Assembly: GCA_034521495.1 (NCBI GenBank)
Contig: JAXHMK010000022.1
Location: 1-64,000 of the forward strand
Length of the DNA stretch: 64,000 bases
Direction of reading: 5' to 3'
Source: Balneolaceae bacterium
GTDB lineage: Bacteria > Bacteroidota > Rhodothermia > Balneolales > Balneolaceae
Shown: piece after piece, positions 1-9,483 of the stretch
Position numbering within the stretch: the first letter of the stretch is position 1
Layout of the letters: each line of letters begins with the position of its first letter
Position numbers and translations under genes: made by a program
Notes under the pieces: generated by a model
The model's database searches: none
Told to the model about the DNA's origin: nothing
What the model saw: the letters and a program-made list of their open reading frames with translations, nothing else

Positions 1-217
1 TAAAAAACAAAAGCCCCGAAGTGGGCGAAATCCTGCCTAAAAAGAATTATTTATTTCATATCGAAGTAAACCCGATTGCCATTTTATTTTTTGGATTGAT
101 GAAATCAAATTAAAAGCGTTTTCAGTCCGAAAAGTTGATGTCAACACTTATAAATGACTGTTGATTTCTGTAATTTCATTTAGGGATTATAACTGAATGA
201 ATAGAGAGTAATTAACA

Positions 218-1606
218 ATGTCGAAGGTTAAATGGGTGGGCATGCTTTTAGGTCTCCTGGGTTTTTGTCTGCCTCTGTTAGTAACGTTTCCGGGTCTATC
301 GCTTGCCGGTCATTTTGCGATGAGTATCTTTTTACTGGCCGCCATTTTCTGGATGTTTGAAACTATTCCCATCTACTCAACCTCCATTCTTGTAATTTTG
401 AGTCAGGTTGTTTTTTTGAGTTCACAGGGATTTATCGACTATTCCGGCACCATATATTCACCTCTGGATTACACGGAATTTTTGTCCACACTTGCGGATC
501 CGATCATTATTCTATTCTTAGGCGGGTTTGTACTGGCTGATGCATCCGTGAAGTACGATTTTGATAAAAGTATGACACGATACCTGCTTCGGCCGTTTGG
601 TTCTCAAACCAAATTTATAATGCTTGGCCTCATGATTGTAACCGGGTTCCTGTCCGCATTTATGAGCAACACCGCTACCACCGCTATGATGATTACCGTT
701 ATTCTGCCGATTATTGCAAAAATGGAACCGGGCGACCCGGCACGAATCGGGATTGCGCTGAGCATTCCTTTTGCAGCAAATATCGGGGGCATGGCAACAC
801 CCATCGGCACGCCGCCAAACGCCGTGGTCATCGCAGCCCTGAATAACCAGGGAATGAATGTAGAATTCAGCAGTTGGATGATCTATGCGGCCCCGCTTGC
901 CATTGTCATGCTTTTTATCACGTGGCAAATATTAATCCGGTTGTATCCGCCGGCGATGGATGCAATATCCCTCAACCTGGAAGGAAAATTGAAAACCTCG
1001 CGGGATGCACTGATTCTTTACGGAACCTTTGCGGTAACGGTTCTTCTGTGGGTAACCGAAAGCTTCCACGGAATAAAGAGCGCAATTGTTGCCCTGATAC
1101 CCGTTACGGTTTTAACGCTCACATCAACATTCCGGAAAGAGGATATTCGAAAACTTCCCTGGGAGGTTTTATGGCTGATTGCTGGTGGAATTTCGTTGGG
1201 AATTTCCATGAAAGAAACCGGCCTTGCTGAATGGATGGTTAGCGCAATATCCTGGGATCAGTTCGGGTACCTGGCTCTTCTCGCAGTGTTCGCCTTAGTG
1301 GCTTTGGCGATGTCGAACTTTCTGTCAAATACAGTTACTGCGTCTCTGTTGATTCCGCTTGCCATTACACTGGTCACTTCCGGTATATTGCAGGGAACGG
1401 CCGGAATGATGATGATTGGTTTAGTGATTGCACTTGGCTCAAGCTTTGCCATGATTCTGCCGATCTCAACGCCGCCGAACGCCATTGCCGTAAGCACAGG
1501 TATGCTAAAAACAAAAAATATGATAACGGCCGGGTTGATTGTAGGACTGATTGGACTTGGTTTTATACTGCTCTTGTCTATGATTTATTGGCCTTATCTG
1601 ATGTAA
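218..1606 (+). CDS. DASS/SLC13-family sodium:anion symporter
   Basis: Integral inner-membrane transporter of the divalent anion:Na+ symporter family, which takes up dicarboxylates, sulfate or related anions. The 462-residue protein has about 11-12 hydrophobic segments and two inverted-repeat halves. Each half carries an SNT-type motif (SNTATTAM near residue 150, SNTVTASLL near 373) and a following proline-asparagine loop (GTPPNAVV near 199, STPPNAIAV near 419). These are the substrate and sodium sites of the family. The substrate cannot be read from sequence. The start is ATG at 218; only a weak purine stretch precedes it. The stop lies 1 base before the next ATG, so it is probably co-transcribed with the response regulator and histidine kinase that follow, which may sense the transported compound or the energy state (inference). 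Confidence 0.9.
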   Translation: MSKVKWVGMLLGLLGFCLPLLVTFPGLSLAGHFAMSIFLLAAIFWMFETIPIYSTSILVILSQVVFLSSQGFIDYSGTIYSPLDYTEFLSTLADPIIILFLGGFVLADASVKYDFDKSMTRYLLRPFGSQTKFIMLGLMIVTGFLSAFMSNTATTAMMITVILPIIAKMEPGDPARIGIALSIPFAANIGGMATPIGTPPNAVVIAALNNQGMNVEFSSWMIYAAPLAIVMLFITWQILIRLYPPAMDAISLNLEGKLKTSRDALILYGTFAVTVLLWVTESFHGIKSAIVALIPVTVLTLTSTFRKEDIRKLPWEVLWLIAGGISLGISMKETGLAEWMVSAISWDQFGYLALLAVFALVALAMSNFLSNTVTASLLIPLAITLVTSGILQGTAGMMMIGLVIALGSSFAMILPISTPPNAIAVSTGMLKTKNMITAGLIVGLIGLGFILLLSMIYWPYLM

Positions 1607-1607
1607 A

Positions 1608-2120
1608 ATGGAGAAAACTATGGAAGAAAAAATCTACATATTGGTTGTTGAAGATGAGCCCGAAGTACTGGATGCCATCGTACGGGATATATCGGATTTT
1701 GAATCGCACTTTGTGATAGAGATGGCCGATACGGCGGAAGAAGCCCGGGAGATTATTCAATCCATTTTAAAAGAGGGAGATCAGATCGGGTTGATATTGT
1801 GCGATCACGTTTTGCCGGGAGATAATGGTGTTGAACTGCTTGTGGAGATGCAGCATGCACCAGAAACCGAATCAACCCAAAAAGTGCTCATTACAGGTCA
1901 GGCCGGACTGGATGAAACCGTTCGTGCAGTGAACGAGGCTGATCTGAAACATTACATCGCCAAACCGTGGGAGAAAGAGAAACTGGTTGAAATTGTTAGA
2001 AATCAGTTAACTGATTATGTGCTTGAACATGTGTCTAACCCCATGCAGTATATGGCAGTATTAGATGGCGAAAAAATTGCCGAACAGATCAGAAAGGGAA
2101 AAAGTGTAACGGACAAATAG
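1608..2120 (+). CDS. single-domain response regulator (receiver domain)
   Basis: CheY-like receiver of 170 residues. The acidic pocket EDE is at residues 15-17, the phosphoacceptor is Asp66 (CDHVLPGDNG), the switch Thr is T96 (LITGQAG) and the conserved Lys is K119 (KPW). After the receiver there is only a tail of about 45 residues with no DNA-binding or enzymatic domain. Output is therefore likely by protein contact or phosphotransfer. ATG 1608 and ATG 1620 are both possible starts; the first is 1 base after the transporter stop. The histidine kinase gene begins 8 bases downstream and is the obvious partner. Confidence 0.88.
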   Translation: MEKTMEEKIYILVVEDEPEVLDAIVRDISDFESHFVIEMADTAEEAREIIQSILKEGDQIGLILCDHVLPGDNGVELLVEMQHAPETESTQKVLITGQAGLDETVRAVNEADLKHYIAKPWEKEKLVEIVRNQLTDYVLEHVSNPMQYMAVLDGEKIAEQIRKGKSVTDK

Positions 2121-2128
2121 ATCTTCTC

Positions 2129-3586
2129 ATGAGTTTTAAATTAAGTAAACGATGGATCGAGGATAAAAAGCTCGTCACAAATCTCATACAAAGAGTATTT
2201 GATGAAACCGGAGAGTCGGAAAAATTTGTTCATAAAATCGACAAGGGGGTCACTCTTTTCGAAGAAGGGGATGTTCTGAATGATATTTACATCCTGCTGG
2301 ATGGTGTTGTTGAGTTGTACAAGAAAAAGCCACATACAGGGGTAAACTTCCCTGTCATTCGCCTGGAATATGGGTCACTGATCGGTATTATTGCGTTTAC
2401 TACGGGAAAGCCATCCCTTACTACAGCCATAACATCGGAACCTTCAACGGTCCTCAAAATTCCCGAACCAGAGATACGGTTATTGCTGAAACGTGATGAG
2501 CGGATGAAGGAGTACATTGACGAAATCATCCTGGCAAATCTGTCTGAGCGTTTTAAAAGCAATATCAGTCTGCAGATAAAGCTGGATTCTGTCAATAATA
2601 AATTGCGGGAAGAGAGGAACGAACTCAAAAAAGCATACCAGGAGTTAAAAGAAGCTCAGGACCGGCTGATCTACCAGGAAAAAATGGCTACACTGGGGCA
2701 GTTGGTGGCGGGGTTTGCGCACGAGGTGAATAATCCCACGGCATCTCTTCTGCGGTCAACAGAAACACTGGAAGATCGAATTTCTGAGTTGATTAACCGC
2801 GGTGATCAGGATCCCGAAAATCAGGAATTTGTCCGTAAAATTTACGAGGCCGGTAAAAAATCCGGTTATCCTGATACAGCTACCCTTCGTGAACGATCGA
2901 GGGAATTGAGAGCATATTTTCCTGAAGTGAAGGCTTCACAACTTCGTTTGTTAGCTCAGCTTCCCGCAGATCTTGTCCCTGATTTTCAATCTGAAAAAAT
3001 AACCAATACAGACGATCTGGAATTTTATCTTCACTATTTCGAACTGGGAAAGATGTTCCAGAATATAGAATCGGCGGGAAATCGTATTTCGGGTTTGGTA
3101 AAAAGCCTGAAGAGTTACAGCCGAACGGATACTGATCAACAGTGGGAGCTGATCGACATTCGGGAGGGTATCCACGATACGCTGCAACTAACGAGTAATC
3201 GAATCAAATACTATGATATTCAGATCCACCTGGATGAAGTTCCAAAAATTCGGGCAAATCCAGCGGCACTGAACCAGGTTTGGACAAACATTATTCTGAA
3301 TGCTGCTGATTCTATGGGAAAAAATGGTTCACTGGTTATTGAATGCAATTCTGATCATGAACAGATTCAGGTTACTATCCGGGATTCAGGTCCCGGTATT
3401 CCCGAAGAGATTATCGACAAAATTTTTGATTCCAATTTCTCGACAAAAAAATCGGATCTGAAATTTGGTCTCGGACTGGGGCTTTCCATTTCTAAAGATA
3501 TCATCCAACAACATGGGGGTACCATTTCTGCTGAAAATGCGCCTGAAGGGGGAGCTGTTTTTACGGTTATTCTGCCTGTGGAATAA
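2129..3586 (+). CDS. sensor histidine kinase with N-terminal cyclic-nucleotide-binding-like domain
   Basis: Soluble two-component kinase of 485 residues with no membrane segment. Order: a cNMP/CRP-type beta-roll (about 25-135, GDVLNDIYILLDGVVELY), a coiled coil (about 150-182), a HisKA helix with phosphoacceptor His198 (GFAHEVNNPTA), an unusual insertion of about 100 residues (215-315) before the second HisKA helix, then the GHKL ATPase with N-box (NIILNAADSMG, 387-397), G1 (DSGPGIP, 419-425), F-box (FDSNFSTK) and G2 (GLGLGLS, 447-453). The beta-roll may sense a nucleotide or other small ligand. It pairs with the receiver gene just upstream. Confidence 0.9.
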   Translation: MSFKLSKRWIEDKKLVTNLIQRVFDETGESEKFVHKIDKGVTLFEEGDVLNDIYILLDGVVELYKKKPHTGVNFPVIRLEYGSLIGIIAFTTGKPSLTTAITSEPSTVLKIPEPEIRLLLKRDERMKEYIDEIILANLSERFKSNISLQIKLDSVNNKLREERNELKKAYQELKEAQDRLIYQEKMATLGQLVAGFAHEVNNPTASLLRSTETLEDRISELINRGDQDPENQEFVRKIYEAGKKSGYPDTATLRERSRELRAYFPEVKASQLRLLAQLPADLVPDFQSEKITNTDDLEFYLHYFELGKMFQNIESAGNRISGLVKSLKSYSRTDTDQQWELIDIREGIHDTLQLTSNRIKYYDIQIHLDEVPKIRANPAALNQVWTNIILNAADSMGKNGSLVIECNSDHEQIQVTIRDSGPGIPEEIIDKIFDSNFSTKKSDLKFGLGLGLSISKDIIQQHGGTISAENAPEGGAVFTVILPVE

Positions 3587-3745
3587 GTCATCAGATGAAG
3601 GTTTCAAGTAGAAATTGTGCAATTATCAACTATACTCACTCAATGACCACGCTCTTTATCGCAAAGAAATAGGACACACAAAACTTTTAAATGATCATTT
3701 TTTCTGCGATAATAGATCTCACTCAGCTAAAAAAAATGGACAAAT

Positions 3746-4645
3746 ATGAAATCAAATAACCTATTTTTCTTTTCAATCTCAGTTCTTGTTGTTTTACTGT
3801 TGGGCTCTTGTGCTCAAACCGAATCAAACGAATCACTTTTTGAGGACGGTCCGGAGTTGATAACCACGGGGTATCAGTTTACGGAGGGACCGTACTGGCA
3901 CCCGGACGGATACCTGATCTTTAGTGACATACCGGCGAACACCGTTTATAAGTGGACTCCCGGCAGTCCCGATACTGAGGTATATATCGATTCCTCCGGG
4001 AATTCAAACGGGATTACCGCCATGCCGGACGGGACGTTAATTTTAGCGCAACATGCAGGTAAAGTATCAATGGTAAACGAGAATATGGAACTGGTACCCC
4101 TTGCTGAAGAGTATAATGGAATGCGGCTCAACAGTCCGAATGATGCAGTGGTCCGTTCTGATGGATTGATCTACTTTACCGACCCCACTTTTGGTGTGTC
4201 TGACGAAGATCAAGAGCTGGATATCACAGGTGTTTATCGTATTAATTCGGATACCACCCTAACACTGCTTTATGAAGAGATTGCCCTTCCGAATGGTATT
4301 GCATTCTCACCGGATGAATCCTACCTCTATGTCGCTGATTCAGAAAACGGACAAATAACCCGGTTTGATCTGCTTGAGAATGGAGATGTCGAAAATCCAA
4401 CTGAATTTGCAAATATCGGGGCTATGACCGATATGGGCGGTGCTGACGGAATGACGGTTGATGCAGATGGCCGTCTCTATACAACCGGCCCAAACGGATT
4501 GATTGTGTTCGATTCGCAAGGAAACCAGCTTGAACAGATCGAATTTGATCAACAGGTTACAAATGTGACGTTTGGCGGTGCGGATGGCAATGAACTGTTT
4601 ATTACTTCTATGGATGACGTATATAGAGTTCGTGTGAATAAATAA
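3746..4645 (+). CDS. SMP-30/gluconolactonase-like secreted lipoprotein
   Basis: Predicted calcium-dependent lactonase or hydrolase of the SMP-30/LRE-like six-bladed propeller family, placed in the envelope by a lipoprotein signal (lipobox LLGSC, Cys22). Seen: FTEGPYWHPDG with the family metal-ligand Glu, NSPNDAVV with an Asn ligand, LPNGIAFSPDESYLYVADS, and DGMTVDADGRLY with the Asp of the final ligand site. The 299-residue length is usual. The substrate is unknown. It is monocistronic by spacing, and a hairpin of the GTCAGACCGCT repeat family follows. Confidence 0.85.
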   Translation: MKSNNLFFFSISVLVVLLLGSCAQTESNESLFEDGPELITTGYQFTEGPYWHPDGYLIFSDIPANTVYKWTPGSPDTEVYIDSSGNSNGITAMPDGTLILAQHAGKVSMVNENMELVPLAEEYNGMRLNSPNDAVVRSDGLIYFTDPTFGVSDEDQELDITGVYRINSDTTLTLLYEEIALPNGIAFSPDESYLYVADSENGQITRFDLLENGDVENPTEFANIGAMTDMGGADGMTVDADGRLYTTGPNGLIVFDSQGNQLEQIEFDQQVTNVTFGGADGNELFITSMDDVYRVRVNK

Positions 4646-4655
4646 ACTTTATTTA

Positions 4656-4720
4656 CCCGTCTGACCGCTTGGAGCAGTGTACCTGTTTAGCGGTTAAAAC
4701 TTACGGAGCGGTCTGACGGG
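4656..4720. repeat. palindromic intergenic repeat, probable terminator
   Basis: The arms CCCGTCTGACCGCT (4656-4669) and AGCGGTCTGACGGG (4707-4720) form a stem with one mismatch, downstream of the SMP-30 gene. The same arm sequence recurs as a tight hairpin at 46424-46458. The loop contains GTACCTGTTTAGCGGTT, which resembles pieces at about 17.2 and 21.24 kb. Confidence 0.6.
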
Positions 4721-4826
4721 TTTGAAAAGAGGGTTCGTGCGATGTTTTTTAGAATGGAAATTCCTTTCAAAAAGTTATGATATTTTAGAAATGTGATAAT
4801 GTTTGTTCATCCTTTATCTTTCGTAA

Positions 4827-5771
4827 ATGCTCAACACAAATCTTCTGATAGATAAATTTCCCTCAATCATATTGGTAATTCTTTTGGTGGGTTTATCCGC
4901 TTGCAAGAAGAAAGACCTGGGGCCGGCCGAGGTTTCGGATAATTACGTTCAGGAGGTTAAAGCTTGGAAGCAGGATCGGGTGGAGAGTCTCAAATCTCCC
5001 ACCGGATGGCTTCGGCTTGATGGGATGTTTTGGCTCGATGAGGGAGAAAACAGCTTTGGCAGCGGAGAGAATCAGGATATTCAATTCCCGGAAAGTACCA
5101 TTCCCGAAATGGCAGGCACCCTTACCTATGAAAATGGCCGGGTTTTGATGAATGCAGCTAAAGATGTACCCATTATGCATGAAGGTGAACCGGTCTCTGA
5201 AATGGTTTTGTATGATGGAGAAAATCAAAACACACCCCATGTTGAGTATGGAAGCCTGGAGTGGTTTGTAATTGTAAGAGAAGATTTGGTGGGTATTCGG
5301 CTTTTCAATAAAGACAATGAAAAGGCAGACCAGTTTACAGGATTTGATTCCTATCCCATTGATGAGAAATGGAACCGGCGTGCTCGATTCATTCCCAATC
5401 CCGAGGGTTCTGCAATGTCCATCGTAAATGTTTTGGGGCAGCAGCTTGACGTTGCATCGCCGGGCGTATTAGAGTTCAGTATTGACGGAAAAATTTATAC
5501 TCTTGATGCGATTGACAGTGACGACGACATGTTTTTGATTGTGGGGGATCAAACGAATAAAACCGAAACGTACCAGGCCGGCCGATATATTTACGTTGAT
5601 TTTCCGGAAGAGGGATCTCAATATACCAACATCGATTTTAATAAAATCTACAATCCACCTTGTGCATTTAATGTATTTACTACCTGCCAGCTCCCGCCGC
5701 CTCAAAATCAGCTGGACGTAGCCATTAAAGCCGGTGAAAAACGAGCCGAAAACTGGCAGGGCCTTCATTAA
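4827..5771 (+). CDS. DUF1684-family lipoprotein
   Basis: Exported lipoprotein (lipobox LSAC, Cys26) of 314 residues. The first half has the family opening WKQDRVESLKSPTGWLRLDG (46-65) and GMFWLDEGENSFG. The C-terminal segment NPPCAFNVFTTCQLPPPQN, followed by a KAGEK stretch, is the typical end of DUF1684 proteins. The biochemical role of the family is not established; members are widespread in Bacteroidota and usually about 250-320 residues. Start ATG 4827 gives a slightly long n-region (MLNTNLLIDKFPS) before the hydrophobic core. No operon partner is evident. Confidence 0.85.
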   Translation: MLNTNLLIDKFPSIILVILLVGLSACKKKDLGPAEVSDNYVQEVKAWKQDRVESLKSPTGWLRLDGMFWLDEGENSFGSGENQDIQFPESTIPEMAGTLTYENGRVLMNAAKDVPIMHEGEPVSEMVLYDGENQNTPHVEYGSLEWFVIVREDLVGIRLFNKDNEKADQFTGFDSYPIDEKWNRRARFIPNPEGSAMSIVNVLGQQLDVASPGVLEFSIDGKIYTLDAIDSDDDMFLIVGDQTNKTETYQAGRYIYVDFPEEGSQYTNIDFNKIYNPPCAFNVFTTCQLPPPQNQLDVAIKAGEKRAENWQGLH

Positions 5772-5957
5772 TAGTTACAATCTGCCAGAAGTCAGCATCA
5801 CTACTGGTGAACAGTGACCGGTGGGGGAAAGTTAATTGCTTGATATTTGTTGTTATAAAATCAAGATTATCACTTCAATCTGTGATATGCAGAAATAGAA
5901 ACCCATCAAATTGCGATACTTATATATGTAAACTATATTGGAAAAAAAGGTATTAAC

Positions 5958-6182
5958 ATGTGGAAAAAATTAAAATCTTACATTCGATTTTGGAAGAAGA
6001 AACCCGAATATCACATGGAAGGGGCTGCTTATGGAGGATTAAGAATTGATATAGACAAGTACTATCAAGACGAATCAAATAGAAAAAAATTGGAAGAGAT
6101 TAATAATTCTGCCTTCGGGAATATGTTTGATGAGAAAGGGAATAAAAAACAGGAGTTGCAAGAATCCTCATCTACTGTCTAA
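5958..6182 (+). CDS. small hypothetical protein, 74 aa
   Basis: Not recognised. A very basic N-terminus (WKKLKSYIRFWKKK) is followed by a charged, hydrophilic body and an acidic/serine tail, with no membrane segment. It ends 5 bases before the next gene and so is probably co-transcribed with that membrane protein. Both genes are more A+T rich than their neighbours, which may mean recent acquisition. Existence is supported by the clean ORF and the coupled spacing only. Confidence 0.55.
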   Translation: MWKKLKSYIRFWKKKPEYHMEGAAYGGLRIDIDKYYQDESNRKKLEEINNSAFGNMFDEKGNKKQELQESSSTV

Positions 6183-6187
6183 AATAA

Positions 6188-6898
6188 ATGCTAACCTTAG
6201 ATATATTTCTCATACCTGTACTTGGAGGATTTATATTTGTCAAGTATTCCTACTTAACACGGTTTAGGGCTATTAGGGATAACGGTTATGTGATACTTTT
6301 CAAGTCAGCAATTTTTGGATATTTCTTTTTTGGGATTGGATTCGTTTTCTGGAGAGCAGCTATTCTTGATAATAATACCAACCCAAGAATTTATGAATGG
6401 CTAAATGATTTGCATGCATTTTTTCTCAATCCTGAAATTGTTCCGGCTCTTATTTCTTTATTAATTGCAGGATTCGTTTTGGTTGCTCTAAATTGGGCTA
6501 TAGATGAAGATGAAATGAAAAAGGTAGTAATAAGACGGGACGATGATGCATTAGAGATGACAATTCTTAAAGTATTCGAAGAGGAGAAAAATCTTCTTGT
6601 TACTCTTAATAATGGCAAAGTGTATATTGGAAAAGTAACAGATACCTATTTTAGAATTAATGATGAGATTCGTTCAGTACTGATAAATCCTCTTTCAAGT
6701 GGCTTTCGTGATCCATCAGATCATAAAATAAAACTCAATACATATTACGGGACTATATATAAACAAATTTTAGAAAACCCCGATAATTTTGATACTAAAA
6801 TATCTGATTTTTCAGTAGCTATTCGATATGATAATATTGTAACAGTAAGTCCATTTGATCCGAATGTATATGCAATGTTTAGGGAGTCAGGGAATTAA
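6188..6898 (+). CDS. hypothetical membrane protein with three predicted TM segments
   Basis: Not recognised; 236 residues. Hydrophobic segments lie at about 3-18, 33-57 and 82-103. They are followed by a soluble, probably cytoplasmic C-terminal domain of about 130 residues rich in beta-type sequence (NNGKVYIGKVTDTYFRIN, KISDFSVAIRYDNIVTVSPF). The pattern 'V.LNNGKVYIGKV' resembles small SH3/Sm-like barrels found in membrane-anchored proteins, but this is a guess. It follows the 74-residue gene by 5 bases. Base composition is A+T rich. Confidence 0.65.
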   Translation: MLTLDIFLIPVLGGFIFVKYSYLTRFRAIRDNGYVILFKSAIFGYFFFGIGFVFWRAAILDNNTNPRIYEWLNDLHAFFLNPEIVPALISLLIAGFVLVALNWAIDEDEMKKVVIRRDDDALEMTILKVFEEEKNLLVTLNNGKVYIGKVTDTYFRINDEIRSVLINPLSSGFRDPSDHKIKLNTYYGTIYKQILENPDNFDTKISDFSVAIRYDNIVTVSPFDPNVYAMFRESGN

Positions 6899-7133
6899 GA
6901 AGGTGTGGTTTATGTAATTATTTTTTAATTAACTTTTTCTATGCTATCTCAAATATACCATCAAAGTCGGTAAGAAGAGACCCGTGGAGGAGATGGAGAG
7001 AGTTTACTTTCATTGAGTTTCCGTGTTGTACAAAAGTGCCGTCAATTCCTTACATTTCGGGATTGAGACTGAGACATAAACCGTGGAGTCTCAATCATCT
7101 ATTGACAACTTGAAATTGAATTGAATCCCCACT

Positions 7134-8513
7134 TTGGATATGAATAAGCTGCAAGATTATATAGACGCTAATAAAGAGAAGTTTAGAGAAGAACTTTTTG
7201 ATCTGCTTCGAATCCCCAGTATAAGTACCTCCTCAAAAAACAAAGATGACGTTAAGAAAGCTGCACAGTTTCTTGTCAACCAGCTTAAAGAGATCGGGCT
7301 GGATGATGTAACCATACACGAAACGAAGGGCCATCCAATAATTACCGCTGAAAGGTGTCCCCATGAGGATCAGCCCACTGTTTTGGTGTACGGACATTAC
7401 GATGTACAACCATCTGATCCGGATGAAATGTGGAATTCACCCCCGTTTGAGCCAACTGTAAAAGAGGGTCGTGTTTATGCACGAGGTGCCAGTGATGACA
7501 AGGGACAATCCTTTACTCATATCAAAGCAGTTGAAGCCTACATGAAAACAGGGACAGAATTGCCGGTCAATGTTAAATTCATTTTGGAAGGTGAGGAAGA
7601 GATTGGCTCGCCACACTTAATTCCATTTATAAAGGATCATAAAGGCCTGCTCTCTTGCGATATGGTTTTGATTTCGGATACGGCCATGTTTGGAGAGGAT
7701 CAACCCTCAATTACCTATGGATTGAGAGGTCTTGCCTATTTAGAGATCGAAGTGACCGGTCCATACAGAGACCTGCATTCGGGAGTGTATGGCGGGGCTG
7801 TTCAAAATCCGGCTAACCTGTTGTGTGAAATGATTGCAAAGCTGAAAAACAGCGATGGGAAAATTAGTATACCGGGTTTTTATGATGATGTTGAACCATT
7901 GACCGATGAAGAGCGCGAGGTTATCCATGAACTTCCGTTTGATGAAGAAGAATTTAAAAAAAGTCTCAGCCTCAATGAGGTGGATGGCGAAGAGGGGTAC
8001 AGTTCACACGAAAGAGCTACAGTTCGCCCCTCATTGGATGTAAACGGCTTGTGGAGTGGTTACCAGGGTGAAGGCGCAAAGACCGTTTTACCTTCAAATG
8101 CCGGTGCTAAAGTGAGCATGCGTTTGGTACCAAACCAGGATCCCAAGAAGGTAGCAAAGCAATTTACTGAATACATACACTCTCTCACCCCCAATACGGT
8201 AGAAGTGGAGGTGATGGAGCATCACGGCGGGCATCCCATTGTAATTGACCTGGACTTTTACGGGTTGAAGGCCGCTGCAAAAGCGTTTGAAGATGTATAT
8301 CAAAAAGAGGTGCTTTTCTCAAGAGAAGGCGGTTCAATTCCAATCGTGGCTGACTTTAAAAAGGTATTGGGAGTCAATTCTATATTGATGGGTTTTGGCC
8401 TCACAAAAGATGCCCTGCATTCACCAAATGAAAGTTTTTCTCTGAAAGATTTCCATCGCGGTATTAAAACCTCGGCGAGATTTTTTGAGATTCTGCCGGA
8501 TTTTGTGGAGTGA
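7134..8513 (+). CDS. M20-family dipeptidase (CNDP/DapE-like metallopeptidase)
   Basis: Cytosolic zinc peptidase of 459 residues. M20 signatures are clear: metal ligand His88 and Asp90 (VYGHYDVQPSD), bridging Asp121 (RGASDDKG), catalytic Glu154 and ligand Glu155 (EGEEEIGSPH), Asp182 (SDTAMF), and a C-terminal His in DALHSPNE. The dimerisation/lid insert ('SGVYGGAVQNPAN') places it with the carnosinase-like dipeptidases. ATG 7140 is an alternative start two codons in. It has no operon partners. Confidence 0.92.
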   Translation: MDMNKLQDYIDANKEKFREELFDLLRIPSISTSSKNKDDVKKAAQFLVNQLKEIGLDDVTIHETKGHPIITAERCPHEDQPTVLVYGHYDVQPSDPDEMWNSPPFEPTVKEGRVYARGASDDKGQSFTHIKAVEAYMKTGTELPVNVKFILEGEEEIGSPHLIPFIKDHKGLLSCDMVLISDTAMFGEDQPSITYGLRGLAYLEIEVTGPYRDLHSGVYGGAVQNPANLLCEMIAKLKNSDGKISIPGFYDDVEPLTDEEREVIHELPFDEEEFKKSLSLNEVDGEEGYSSHERATVRPSLDVNGLWSGYQGEGAKTVLPSNAGAKVSMRLVPNQDPKKVAKQFTEYIHSLTPNTVEVEVMEHHGGHPIVIDLDFYGLKAAAKAFEDVYQKEVLFSREGGSIPIVADFKKVLGVNSILMGFGLTKDALHSPNESFSLKDFHRGIKTSARFFEILPDFVE

Positions 8514-9428
8514 AGAATTTCCCTCTCTTGAATGGAGTCCGCCTTTAGGTGGAAGGGATGTTCTCGTGATCAAAGTAACATGTTTTGAGTTCATACATGA
8601 CCCAATGAAATGTTTGCCCATCCTTTTTTCAAAGGAAAATGGACACAAGTGACGCTTCGCTTAACACTTGCGCCAGTCAGGGGAAGAATTTCCCCATTCC
8701 AAGGGAGAGATTCCACCTTCGTCGCGCAAGTTATCTCGAAGAGATCCCTCACGGGGCAAACTTGCGCAAGGTTTAGATTTCAGAAGTTACCCCGAAATTT
8801 TTACTTAATAATCCATAAACCAAATAGTATCAACAAATTGTAGAATTTTACAAGTGGAAACTGGAAAAAAGAGAACGAATGTGCTTTGATACAACATAAA
8901 CAGCCCTACAGCATTTCTTTCCTGATACTTTTGTACCAGCAAAAGTATCCAAAACCTCCCGGCTGTGAAGAATCTGTGGCGGCTGATTGTTCAGCGCGGC
9001 ACCCTTCGAATGGTCCATTTCGTTTGTAAGTAGAATCAAGTGTATCACCGGTAACGAAGGCTGCCACAGCGCTTTACAATCCAGCCTGTTCCCACAGATT
9101 CTTCAAGGCCGAATGTATTGGAGACCTATGATCGATCCTCAGGTGTTTCGGGAATAGCGGGAAAGCCGTTGGAAACGGTAAAAAAAGAAGTGAATACAAA
9201 TACACAGTCTAAAACTATAGACCGTGAACATCTCTATTCCCGATGCGTTTTTCGTCACCTGGTCTTCGAAGCTTTAGCGTAGTAGTCCTTTTTTCGCATT
9301 AAAAAAGAGACTACCACAAAACGTGATATATTTCGGATGAACAATGACGAGCAGAGCACTTGGGATTAGGTTCTATAGGATGGAGTAAAAATGGGGTAAG
9401 TCCTCTTAGATTTGCCTTGACAATAAAA
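8514..9428. other. 915-bp gene-free region made of decayed palindromic repeats
   Basis: No convincing gene. It holds several hairpins: GGACACAAGTG/CACTTGCGCC (8641-8674, related to the REP at 12967), GCGCAAGTT/AACTTGCGC (8724-8767), GATACTTTTG/CAAAAGTATC (8924-8949, 6-base loop) and TGAAGAATCTGTGG/CCACAGATTCTTCA (8966-9105). The 20-mer AAAAATGGGGTAAGTCCTCT at 9387-9406 recurs at 32045 and, inverted and slightly changed, at 56837. Confidence 0.7.
8924..8949. repeat. perfect hairpin GATACTTTTG-6-CAAAAGTATC
   Basis: A perfect 10-bp inverted repeat with loop TACCAG. A comparable hairpin with GTTCTTTTGT/ACAAAAGAAC arms occurs at 31971-32017. Both lie upstream of the shared 20-mer AAAAATGGGGTAAGTCCTCT. 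Confidence 0.6.
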
Positions 9429-9460
9429 AAAGCCTGTTCCGTCAATTCAGAACAGGCTTT
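9429..9460 (-). terminator. rho-independent terminator of the E2-PQQ-panC-panD operon
   Basis: An 11-bp perfect stem, AAAGCCTGTTC (9429-9439) and GAACAGGCTTT (9450-9460), with a 10-base loop. Read on the minus strand it is followed by a run of Ts. It lies about 25 bases after the panD stop. Confidence 0.9.
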
Positions 9461-9483
9461 CTTATTCGATCTAAACAAAAAAG

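Noticed and set aside
1-217. Partial gene at the left edge
   Set aside because: Stops occur in all frames and no coding pattern is seen; probably intergenic.
8610-8843. 77-codon plus-strand open frame
   Set aside because: Lies entirely in palindromic repeat DNA and lacks coding character.
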